A stretch of 5,967 nucleotides of DNA, taken from assembly GCA_023387635.1 (NCBI GenBank), contig JAEWHU010000372.1, forward strand, positions 1 through 5,967, in the 5' to 3' direction. A program made the translations under genes and the position numbers. The stretch comes from Bacillota bacterium (GTDB lineage: Bacteria > Bacillota > Clostridia > Lachnospirales > Lachnospiraceae). This document shows, in pieces, positions 1 to 5,967 of the stretch. A model generated the notes under the pieces. That model searched no databases. It saw only the letters and a list, made by a program, of their open reading frames with translations, and was not told the DNA's origin. The first letter of the stretch is position 1; every line of letters starts with the position of its first letter.

Positions 1-173
1 ATATCTGTTACAAGTCCAACAAGGAAATCTTCATTACTAGCTTCTGGAGTTTCTGGAGTCTCAGAAGTTGGTGGAGTCTCTGGTGTTTCTGTAGTATTTC
101 CACCACAAGCAGTAAGAACTACTGACATCATTAAAACAACGATTAATAATAATGCTAATGAACTTTTTTTCAC
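1..173 (-). CDS. Lipoprotein, probable BMP/PnrA-type ABC transporter substrate-binding protein (5' part only)
   Basis: The window holds only the first 57 codons; the rest lies beyond the left edge. The start is GTG at 171-173, nine bases after a strong AAGGAGG site (183-189); no other in-frame start fits that site. The product opens with a lipoprotein signal peptide: MKK, a hydrophobic stretch at residues 5-22, and the lipobox L20-T-A-C23, so Cys23 should be lipidated and the protein anchored outside the membrane. A Thr/Pro/Glu-rich linker with repeated ETP units (about 28-44) follows. The mature domain then begins with FLVGLVTD (50-57). That beta-strand is typical of BMP-family (PnrA/TmpC/Med) binding proteins, which usually bind nucleosides, but eight residues are thin evidence. 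Lipoprotein is confident; the family is tentative. It has its own promoter and lies on the same strand downstream of grdD. Confidence 0.72.
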   Translation of the reverse strand, partial: MKKSSLALLLIVVLMMSVVLTACGGNTTETPETPPTSETPETPEASNEDFLVGLVTD

Positions 174-441
174 TTTGATAATCCTCCTTTTAGAATAATT
201 CATTTTGTTTTTTAATTCCGAATAATAGTATACTCTATTACATATATCATATCAATATGATTTTACCAAAAATTTCTTTAATCTATGTAGTGTTAGAATA
301 AAAAAGTTTTTGTTTTCAATGATGTTGTCAATGAGTATACACTATTTAATTATTCCACAAAATTTAAAACATTCCTGCTATTACTTATTAAAAATTAATA
401 AATTTTAATGATGTAATTAAAAAAGGATCATATAACGTTTT
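174..441 (-). other. AT-rich spacer between grdD and the lipoprotein gene
   Basis: This stretch holds no credible gene on either strand. It contains the lipoprotein promoter and ribosome site, a 13-base near-repeat (227-239 and 334-346), and an imperfect AT-only inverted repeat (380-417) with ATTAC/GTAAT ends. A run of six T on the minus strand (419-424) follows the end of grdD but has no GC-rich stem before it, so I see no convincing intrinsic terminator for the grd operon. Confidence 0.6.
227..255 (-). promoter_or_regulatory. Probable sigma-A promoter of the lipoprotein gene
   Basis: On the minus strand TTGATA (250-255) and TATACT (227-232) are separated by exactly 17 bases, each one mismatch from the vegetative consensus. 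Transcription would begin near 220, leaving a leader of roughly 45 bases before the GTG at 173. Two small dyads overlap it: ATCATAT/ATATGAT (246-252 and 255-261) across the -35, and TAATAG/CTATTA (223-228 and 235-240) around the -10. They could be operator sites, but short AT-only palindromes are common in such DNA. Promoter call by inspection only. Confidence 0.6.
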
Positions 442-1632
442 TTAACAAGGGTCTGATTCTTTTGCAATGTAACCAGCTTCTCCCAACACCTTCATTGCTT
501 TAATCATTTTTTCTTCATTAACCATTACGATTGGACCTGTGCACCCCATTCCACTTTCTGCATAAATATCTTTTTTCCAAAGTGATTTAACAGCATCTTC
601 TAAGTCCATGATATCTATCCCCGAGATAGATCCTGTGACGACTTCTTTCGGAGGAGCTTTTACTTCTTCATCTCTTTGTTCTTTAGTATTTTTGCTATCT
701 TTATTTAATGAGTTTAAGATTTCATCTAACTTTGCATTCTTAGCTGCTACAAATTCTGTCCTTGAAACTTCCCTTAAATTACCTTGCACTAATTGTGCTG
801 CATATTCTATAGCACCTGCAATTACTGGCACCCCAGATGCTCTAGATAATATTAATATTGTTCTACCATAATCTTCACCAATACCGGGACCATATCCATA
901 TCCTAGAGCTTCATAGTCTCCTCCTGTTGTAAAGGAAGAAAATACTTTCATGAAAATATTTCCAGTTAGCGTATCTTGAATCATAACATCAGGAGTCCCT
1001 ACTAAAAGATCATTTCCTCTCATTAGAGCGCCACCATCAGATCTCATTGATTCAACAAAATTAATTTTATATCCATTAGCATCTAATTCTTTTAAAGCTC
1101 TTTCAACCTGTCTTGCACCGTCTACATTTAATATGCCTACGGTTGGATTCTTTATTCCATATGCTTTAGCAGCTATTATTCCAGATAGTGCGTTTTTAAC
1201 CATGGCTTCTACTCTATGGGGTGATGATGTCCCCGTAGTTGTAGCTAAAAACATTTCTCTTCCTCTTGCTGGTGTAATAACTTTGCCTACTGTTGAAACG
1301 CCTATAGGAAAATTGTAGTGCATTGTAACGCAAGAATGAATTTCACCACGATCTAAAAGTTCTTCCATCTTTTTATGAGCTTCTTCTTCACTATTTACCT
1401 CAACTACCTGAAGATTTGTATCTACTTTCGGTCCAATTAATACAACTTCATAGCCTTGATTATTTCTAGCTGCAATTTCTGCACCCTTCACTATATTATC
1501 TACGCCATGCTCACTTCCCAAAGTTGTAATTCCCACTCTTATTTTGCTTCCAAATTGGCCTGTTTCTATTGCATCTGCTATATCATTAAATACTTTACCT
1601 ATCATTTCTTTTATAATTTTATTATCCTTCAT
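442..1632 (-). CDS. grdD: Glycine reductase complex protein C, subunit GrdD (acetyl phosphate-forming)
   Basis: GrdD is the smaller subunit of cytoplasmic protein C, which with GrdC converts the Se-carboxymethyl group on GrdA into acetyl phosphate. The product is 396 residues, about the usual length. Residues ~30-300 form a domain related to PlsX-type phosphate acyltransferases, with glycine-rich stretches (e.g. GPGIGEDYG). A charged, flexible linker (~310-330) leads to a C-terminal segment with GMGC364TGP. Cys364 corresponds by position to Cys359 of the Eubacterium acidaminophilum subunit, reported as the active-site thiol of the last step; Cys101 (HSC) appears to match that protein's other conserved cysteine. 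The chain ends in Cys396, whose role I do not know. I chose ATG at 1632 because AAGGGG (1641-1646) lies eight bases upstream; the in-frame GTG at 1641 overlaps that site. The gene starts 12 bases after the grdC stop, so the two are probably translationally coupled. Confidence 0.95.
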   Translation of the reverse strand: MKDNKIIKEMIGKVFNDIADAIETGQFGSKIRVGITTLGSEHGVDNIVKGAEIAARNNQGYEVVLIGPKVDTNLQVVEVNSEEEAHKKMEELLDRGEIHSCVTMHYNFPIGVSTVGKVITPARGREMFLATTTGTSSPHRVEAMVKNALSGIIAAKAYGIKNPTVGILNVDGARQVERALKELDANGYKINFVESMRSDGGALMRGNDLLVGTPDVMIQDTLTGNIFMKVFSSFTTGGDYEALGYGYGPGIGEDYGRTILILSRASGVPVIAGAIEYAAQLVQGNLREVSRTEFVAAKNAKLDEILNSLNKDSKNTKEQRDEEVKAPPKEVVTGSISGIDIMDLEDAVKSLWKKDIYAESGMGCTGPIVMVNEEKMIKAMKVLGEAGYIAKESDPC

Positions 1633-1644
1633 ATAAATCACCCC

Positions 1645-3186
1645 TTATTTCCCTAATAAGTGTGATGCAAATTCTCTCATAGCTTCTGCTATCATAGATT
1701 TCACTTCTGTTTCCGAAACCCCACCAATTTTTGTTTCTGTAATCCCTGTATTCTTTTCCATAATAATGGATACGCCATCAAACTGATTTGTCATTCTGCC
1801 AAGGAATAGACTTCCCTTTCCTACGATCATAGCTCTCTGAATTTCATTGTTATTAAATGCTTCGATAGCATGACCAATATACGGAACACCGGAAGGTATA
1901 TGTCCTTGAGTAGGCGCCCATCCTGGCATACCATGCTTATGTCCAAATGTAGCTACTTCTGCTCTTTCCAGCTCATTTCTTTTAACACCAAGTGCAGCTA
2001 TCATCTTATAATTAGCTTCTGGAACATCCCCTGCACCAGCAGGCTTAGTAACATCAGGATTTTGCATTTCTACAGAATATTTGTCCACATCGGTTATTTT
2101 AAGTCCACCTTTATCCAGTGGTGCAGTAATTAAGGAAGTAATAACAGCTTGAGGGGAAGAGCCAGTGCCTACTGTATGTCTACCCACTAGATCCGTTCTA
2201 AGAATAGGATTTATACCATCATTTTTACTTACTAATACGGCAAATCCTCCTAAAACATCTTCAAGTATTGGCAATTCTTTCTTAACATGATCCTTACCAT
2301 TCATTCCAAGCTTTGCTGTTGCTCCACCTGCTACTATGACAACATTTTCATAAACACCAGATTGCACAAGGGCTGCTGCCTGAATTAAAGCATGAGTTGG
2401 AGCAGCACAGAATCCTCTAGTATCAGAGCCCGTTGCATTAACGGCACCTACTAGCTCTGCAATAGCCTTAGCAAAATTTCCTCCACCTCTCTGATTCATA
2501 TCACCGCAGGCTTCTTCTGAACATTCTATAACATAATCAATAGATGCCGGATCAATTTTATTTTTATCCAAAAGATTAGCAAAAGCTAAAAATCCAGATG
2601 CCTTTACTACTAAGTTTTCAAAAATAACATGGGCATTTAGGTTTACATCTACCTCATGGGCTCTTTTAACACAGCCTACAATCTGACCATTATTATACAT
2701 AGGCTCCGCATGTTGTTCATTAATATATTTATTAATTTCCTCTATTTCATCTCCATCCTTTAGCTTAGCAACCATTTCATCGGTTATTAAAGGATGGCTA
2801 TTTAATTTTTCCTTAACCATGCTTGTAAATGCTTTATCTAGTTTAACTAAATCAAATACATCGGATATTTTCATAAGAGCAATAAATTCGTCCTGTGGCA
2901 TTATTTCTCCTAGCTTACCTTCTCTTTGTGCACCTTCTACCTGTTTGTTATACCAAGGAGTTTCATAATTATTCAGTTCCTCAGGCTTTAGCGATCCAAT
3001 GTAAACTTGGTTAGGAGGATAGCTAACAACCTCCTCAAAGCTACGCAAATGATTAGGAACCTTTTTTAAATATTCAGAATCTGGATTTGATAGTCTTTCC
3101 ATCGTTTGTGTAGTACCATTATGAATAATCATATCTGGCGTATGAACAAGAACATATCCAGAAGCCTTTGCTACAGCATATGACAT
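1645..3186 (-). CDS. grdC: Glycine reductase complex protein C, subunit GrdC
   Basis: GrdC is the larger subunit of protein C and works with GrdD to release the GrdA-bound two-carbon unit as acetyl phosphate. The product is 513 residues, full length for the family. Its fold relatives are beta-ketoacyl-ACP synthase III and thiolases. Visible motifs are RGFC260AAPTHAL, which resembles a thiolase-type cysteine nucleophile; the glycine-rich VIVAGGATAKLGMNG (283-297); and a conserved-looking HKHGMPGWAPTQGHIPSG (416-433), whose histidines could take part in catalysis. Assigning Cys260 as nucleophile is by analogy. I chose ATG at 3186 because GGAGGTG (3193-3199) sits six bases upstream; the alternative TTG at 3201 overlaps that site and would add only five residues. 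A 108-bp spacer with a strong hairpin separates it from grdB, while grdD follows after 12 bases. Confidence 0.95.
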   Translation of the reverse strand: MSYAVAKASGYVLVHTPDMIIHNGTTQTMERLSNPDSEYLKKVPNHLRSFEEVVSYPPNQVYIGSLKPEELNNYETPWYNKQVEGAQREGKLGEIMPQDEFIALMKISDVFDLVKLDKAFTSMVKEKLNSHPLITDEMVAKLKDGDEIEEINKYINEQHAEPMYNNGQIVGCVKRAHEVDVNLNAHVIFENLVVKASGFLAFANLLDKNKIDPASIDYVIECSEEACGDMNQRGGGNFAKAIAELVGAVNATGSDTRGFCAAPTHALIQAAALVQSGVYENVVIVAGGATAKLGMNGKDHVKKELPILEDVLGGFAVLVSKNDGINPILRTDLVGRHTVGTGSSPQAVITSLITAPLDKGGLKITDVDKYSVEMQNPDVTKPAGAGDVPEANYKMIAALGVKRNELERAEVATFGHKHGMPGWAPTQGHIPSGVPYIGHAIEAFNNNEIQRAMIVGKGSLFLGRMTNQFDGVSIIMEKNTGITETKIGGVSETEVKSMIAEAMREFASHLLGK

Positions 3187-3192
3187 AATAGA

Positions 3193-3199
3193 CACCTCC
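3193..3199 (-). promoter_or_regulatory. grdC ribosome binding site
   Basis: GGAGGTG lies six bases before the ATG at 3186. It decides the grdC start, because the in-frame TTG at 3199-3201 shares bases with this site and so could not use it. Confidence 0.85.
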
Positions 3200-3235
3200 A
3201 ATAATTTTTGGGTATATATGTAATTCGGTATATAT

Positions 3236-3271
3236 CTAAATAGATGGGTAAGGATATACCCATCTATTTAG
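3236..3271 (-). repeat. Perfect 15-bp inverted repeat between grdB and grdC
   Basis: The arms CTAAATAGATGGGTA (3236-3250) and TACCCATCTATTTAG (3257-3271) are exact reverse complements around a six-base loop, giving a strong mRNA hairpin 23 bases after the grdB stop and 49 bases before the grdC start. The RNA continues AUAUAUACC after the stem instead of a U run, and the plus-strand side has no T run either, so it does not look like a standard intrinsic terminator. Likely roles are protecting the 3' end of the upstream message, a processing site, or partial attenuation that sets the ratio of GrdEAB to GrdCD. The structure is seen in the sequence; the role is inferred. Confidence 0.85.
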
Positions 3272-3294
3272 TTTATACATTTAATTTACAGACT

Positions 3295-4602
3295 CTATTC
3301 AAATACGATCTGACCGTCAACTTCTGTTTGTAGTGCTTTTAATGCTTTCTCAACAAGCTTTCTTCGTAATGCCTTATCTTCCTTAGGGTCTAAGCTAGGG
3401 TTTCCTAAAGGATGTGGAATAGCAACTGTAGGAACGATTCTATTAGCTCCAACAGTTAACGAAATTGGTACTACTGTACACATATGAACTACAGGTATTC
3501 CTGCTCTTTCGATTTCTTTTACCATTGTTGCACCGCAACGTGTACAGGTACCTCATGTAGATGTTAGAATAACTGCATCCACACCATCTGCTATTAATTC
3601 CTTTGAAAAATCAGAAGCAAATTTCTTTGAATTGGCAACAGATGTACCATTTCCAACAGTAGTATAGAAATATCGATGTAACTCCCCAATAATACCTTCT
3701 TTTTCCATATCTCTTAATACATCCACTGGTATTACTTTATCTGGATCTATATTGGCATATACAGGATCATATCCACCGTGGGCAGTTTCATGGTCTGCCT
3801 CTGTTAAATCATCAAATTGAGAAATATCATATTTACCATATTTTGATGCACTAGATGATTCTATCCTGTCAGGATTCCCTTTAGGTACAATACCTCCAGA
3901 TGTTACAATTGCAATTTTTATATTACTTAAGTCTTTAATAGCTGGGTTTGGGTCCACTCTATCAAAGTCAGGCATTGGATATTCAGTTGTAAATTCCTCG
4001 CCTTTTAATTTTTTAAGAAGCATATTTACAGCTCTAGTAGCTCCTCTTTCCTCTGAAAAATAGTTTCTCCGAACTCCTCTTGGAATATATTTATCCTCTT
4101 CTGGAGATCCAACTTCTTCACCTTTTAATAATTTTATAGCAAGTGATGACATTGCAGGTACTGCTGTTCTCATTGTTGCTGCTGAATTTCCAGTTTCAAC
4201 TATGTAAATACTCTTCTTAAACATATCAGCACCTGGATTTTCAATATACATACCTGTTAAAACAGGAATACCTAATTCATCATTTACTGCCTTTGCAATA
4301 GTTCCACAAGCAACACCGTATCTCCCAGCATTAAAAGCAGGCCCCGCAATAAATAAATCTGGGTTGTATTTCTTAACCATTTCAATGATTTCAGCTTGAG
4401 CTTCTTCAAAATTTTCATTGAAATATGAATCTCCACAAATAATAGTTGCTACAATTTCAGCTTCTTCTTTCATGGCAGTATTCAAAGCCATACCAGGGCC
4501 TACTACACCTTCTCGCACTTCTGGCTTAATATCCGCTTTTTCTTCTCCGCCTATTCCAGCAAAGAACTGATTTATATAATGAACAACTTTTTTCTTGCTC
4601 AT
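3295..4602 (-). CDS. grdB: Glycine reductase protein B, selenoprotein subunit GrdB (UGA read as selenocysteine)
   Basis: GrdB is the selenocysteine subunit of protein B, the substrate-specific part that with processed GrdE takes up glycine, releases ammonia and passes a carboxymethyl group to GrdA. Reading the TGA at 3553-3555 as selenocysteine gives 435 residues, the normal family length. Sec350 lies in the redox motif TSTUGTCTRCGATMV (UxxCxxC, with Cys353 and Cys356), and the flanking protein continues in frame and in family. The N-terminus, with HYINQFFAGIGGEEKAD and EGVVGPG, is typical of GrdB and its paralogs GrdF (sarcosine) and GrdI (betaine). I call glycine specificity from the grdE-grdA-grdB gene order, not from a substrate residue. 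The ATG at 4602 follows GAGGGGGG by five bases. The final stop is TAG, so only the internal TGA needs recoding. An unaware gene caller would split it at 3553. Confidence 0.95.
3527..3539 (-). promoter_or_regulatory. Apical stem-loop of a bacterial SECIS element in grdB
   Basis: Just downstream of the UGA the mRNA reads GUUGC-GGU-GCAAC, a perfect five-pair stem closing a three-base GGU loop. The loop sits at +19 to +21 after the UGA, within the usual distance for bacterial SECIS hairpins that bind SelB, and has the G and U expected there. It also encodes the residues after Cys353, so coding and structure constrain the same bases. SECIS function is inferred from position and loop sequence. Confidence 0.7.
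3553..3555 (-). other. Selenocysteine codon UGA of grdB (Sec350)
   Basis: This TGA lies inside the conserved TSTUGTCTRC redox motif, with family-matching sequence continuing in the same frame for 85 more residues on its C-terminal side. It is therefore a recoded codon, not a nonsense mutation. Confidence 0.95.
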
Positions 4603-4651
4603 AGTTTCCCCCCTCTCTGATTTTTAACGGGAATTTATTTCTAAACAAAAG

Positions 4652-5128
4652 CTAGTCCTTATAATTTGAAAACTCACTTCTAATATTCGTCATTTCCTCT
4701 ATAATAGAGTCAACATCAAGTACCATTTCCATCATACCGATTTGATCGTCGTATATACCTGCATCCACTTCATCTTTAAATTGTGGTTCAACTACATGGT
4801 ATACTCTTAGTCCTAACTGGACTCCCGCTAATGGACCTGCAAAGGTTGGATCTCCTGCTGTAACAGTTTCTGCAGCTAGTCCAGATGCTTCAGCTTCTGC
4901 CGCACCTAAAATAACTACCATATTATCTGCTCCATATTTTTCAGTTAGATCCTTTACTCTTTGTTGATTTTCTAAGTCCATAGCACCTGCAGCCGTTCAG
5001 ACAAAACATTCTGTAGCTGAAAACACTACTTCTGCCCCTGTACCTTTTAGACATTCCTCGATAGCTGGGCCTGGAATCCCATCTCTATCGCCGATTATGA
5101 TGATTTTTTTACCATCAAATCTTGCCAT
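4652..5128 (-). CDS. grdA: Glycine reductase selenoprotein A, GrdA (UGA read as selenocysteine)
   Basis: GrdA is the small soluble selenoprotein shared by glycine, sarcosine and betaine reductases. It accepts the carboxymethyl group from protein B as a selenoether, hands it to protein C, and is left oxidised for thioredoxin to reduce. Reading the TGA at 4997-4999 as selenocysteine gives 158 residues, full length. The N-terminus MARFDGKKIIIIGDRDGIPGP is a nucleotide-fold-like start typical of GrdA, and the active site is Cys41-Phe-Val-Sec44 in TECFVUTAAGAMD, a CxxU pair positioned as in known GrdA proteins. The ATG at 5128 follows AAAGGA (5138-5143) at a slightly long nine-base gap; the nearer ATGs in that gap are out of frame. 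The stop is TAG. The ATG at 4981, after the UGA, would drop the N-terminal fold and active site and is not the start. Confidence 0.96.
4982..4994 (-). promoter_or_regulatory. Candidate SECIS hairpin in grdA (weak)
   Basis: After the UGA, GGC (+3 to +5) can pair with GCU (+13 to +15), partly by a G-U wobble, around a loop UGCAGGU that contains GGU. The stem is only three pairs and close to the UGA, much poorer than in grdB. A SECIS must exist for recoding, but its exact fold is uncertain by eye. Confidence 0.3.
4997..4999 (-). other. Selenocysteine codon UGA of grdA (Sec44)
   Basis: The TGA is codon 44 and sits in the invariant CxxU active site (Cys41, Sec44). GrdA-like sequence runs in frame on both sides, so it is read as selenocysteine. 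Confidence 0.96.
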
Positions 5129-5196
5129 TTAGCATCATCCTTTCGTTTGTTATTTTTTTATTAACAACATTTTATGGGAATACATATATTACTTAA

Positions 5197-5967
5197 TTAA
5201 TAACCTTTAGAGGTCAATCTTCCAAATCCTGTTTCATTTGTAGCACCTGTAATTGCTTGTATTTCCACTTCTATACTTCCGTCTTCTCTCAAGCTACCAG
5301 AAAAACCACCTGCAATTTTATCAACATAATCTGTTGTTCCAATAATTCTTTTCATAGGTGGTAATATAATAGTTTCATTAGCATTACCGTTTGTTACAAC
5401 TGCATCCGCTTTTGCATCTGCATCTGCTAATGATTGAGAAGCGCCATCTCTACCTGCATATTCATCAGTAACAATGACTGTTTTAATACCCTCATTTTCA
5501 ATTTTCTTACAGTTCATAATTAGGTCTGTATCCGGATTACCAAATCCCTCTTGAGATACGATAACACCATCTAAGCCTAAAAACTTACATAATTTCGCAG
5601 TCCAATTTGAAGATCTTTCTTTATCTGCAAGGTAAACATTTTCATTTGTAATGATTACGCCAACAAAGTTAATTTCCTTGCCATGCTTTTCATATAGCTC
5701 TTCAATAATTCCATTGTTTAAATGGACATAGGTTGGATTTTTATCACAAGCAGAAACACAGTTACCACTAACAATAGCGCCATCCATTATTTCAGTTGGA
5801 TAAAGAATTGTGGGTACTATTTTCTTAGCATCCACTCCGTATACATATGTATCATGTAATAAGCCTTGGGTTTGTAGCATATAAACATATCCTATTTTAG
5901 GTAGATCAGGATACTTATTAGCTGATTCAAAAACAGGCTCAGTTTCATAAACCTTTATTTCATCTGG
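5197..5967 (-). CDS. grdE: Glycine reductase protein B proprotein GrdE (C-terminal 256 residues; 5' end outside window)
   Basis: GrdE is made as a proprotein that cleaves itself before a cysteine, which becomes the carbonyl (pyruvoyl-type) group that binds the amino group of glycine; both fragments stay in protein B with GrdB. The frame is open to the right edge, so the first ~170 residues are missing and the ATG at 5880 is internal. The cleavage site is visible as SGN-C-VSAC: Asn codon 5761-5763, Cys codon 5758-5760, with a second cysteine at 5746-5748. From that cysteine to the stop there are 187 residues, fitting the ~22-kDa C-terminal fragment reported for GrdE. The fragment has alternating hydrophobic strands (NFVGVIITN, GIKTVIVTDEYAG) and ends with ITGATNETGFGRL. 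The same architecture occurs in GrdG and GrdH; grdE is chosen because grdA and grdB follow. grdA starts 68 bases downstream. Confidence 0.93.
   Translation of the reverse strand, partial: PDEIKVYETEPVFESANKYPDLPKIGYVYMLQTQGLLHDTYVYGVDAKKIVPTILYPTEIMDGAIVSGNCVSACDKNPTYVHLNNGIIEELYEKHGKEINFVGVIITNENVYLADKERSSNWTAKLCKFLGLDGVIVSQEGFGNPDTDLIMNCKKIENEGIKTVIVTDEYAGRDGASQSLADADAKADAVVTNGNANETIILPPMKRIIGTTDYVDKIAGGFSGSLREDGSIEVEIQAITGATNETGFGRLTSKGY

Noticed and set aside
296..331. A TTGACA hexamer at 326-331 (minus strand) as a consensus promoter
   Set aside because: No acceptable -10 lies at 16-18 bases; the sequence there is A/C-rich followed by a T run.
608..2133. Open frames on the plus strand within 608-871, 1133-1318, 1456-1656 and 1870-2133
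   Set aside because: They lie antisense to grdD and grdC, have no ribosome sites or recognisable protein features, and their products read like chance translations of well-conserved genes on the other strand.
3295..3525. A separate 76-residue protein starting at the ATG at 3525
   Set aside because: It is the C-terminal part of GrdB after Sec350, and the sequence joins through the UGTCTRCGAT motif.
4652..4981. A separate 109-residue protein starting at the ATG at 4981
   Set aside because: It is the part of GrdA after selenocysteine 44. The nearby AGGTG is chance; the family start at 5128 and the CFVU motif are upstream.
5147..5167. TTGTTA/TAACAA inverted repeat in the grdE-grdA spacer as a terminator or regulatory hairpin
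   Set aside because: It is six AT-rich pairs around a nine-base loop with an A run, not a U run, after the first arm on the transcript. Too weak to call in AT-rich DNA.
5197..5880. GrdE starting at the ATG at 5880
   Set aside because: The frame stays open for 29 more codons to the window edge with protein-like sequence, there is no ribosome site before 5880, and the family has about 170 more residues upstream of the visible part.

Overview
This window carries most of a glycine reductase (grd) operon, transcribed leftward on the minus strand. The organism is very probably a low-GC, anaerobic, amino-acid-fermenting member of the Clostridia that decodes UGA as selenocysteine. Three things support this: the AT-rich base composition with strong purine-rich Shine-Dalgarno sites, the gene content (the selenium-dependent Stickland enzyme), and two genes that read correctly only if an in-frame UGA is translated. 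I do not assign a genus.

Layout in transcription order (right to left): grdE, the protein B proprotein, cut by the window's right edge (5197-5967); grdA, selenoprotein A (4652-5128, UGA at 4997-4999); grdB, the selenoprotein subunit of protein B (3295-4602, UGA at 3553-3555); a 108-bp spacer with a perfect 15-bp inverted repeat; grdC (1645-3186) and grdD (442-1632), the two subunits of protein C; an AT-rich spacer with a good sigma-A-type promoter; and the first 57 codons of a lipoprotein gene (1-173) that probably encodes a BMP/PnrA-type substrate-binding protein.

The genes form one enzyme system. Protein B (GrdE fragments plus GrdB) binds glycine through a carbonyl cofactor made from a GrdE cysteine and passes the carboxymethyl group to the selenocysteine of GrdA. 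Protein C (GrdC/GrdD) turns the GrdA-bound group into acetyl phosphate, which acetate kinase can use to make ATP. Thioredoxin re-reduces GrdA. The order grdE-grdA-grdB-grdC-grdD points to the glycine-specific system rather than the sarcosine or betaine version. Every catalytic residue I know how to look for, and that lies inside the window, is present, so the operon looks intact and functional.

I found no wholly new system. The least explained elements are the hairpin between the selenoprotein genes and the protein C genes, the repeated, dyad-rich lipoprotein promoter region, and the link between that lipoprotein and the grd operon.
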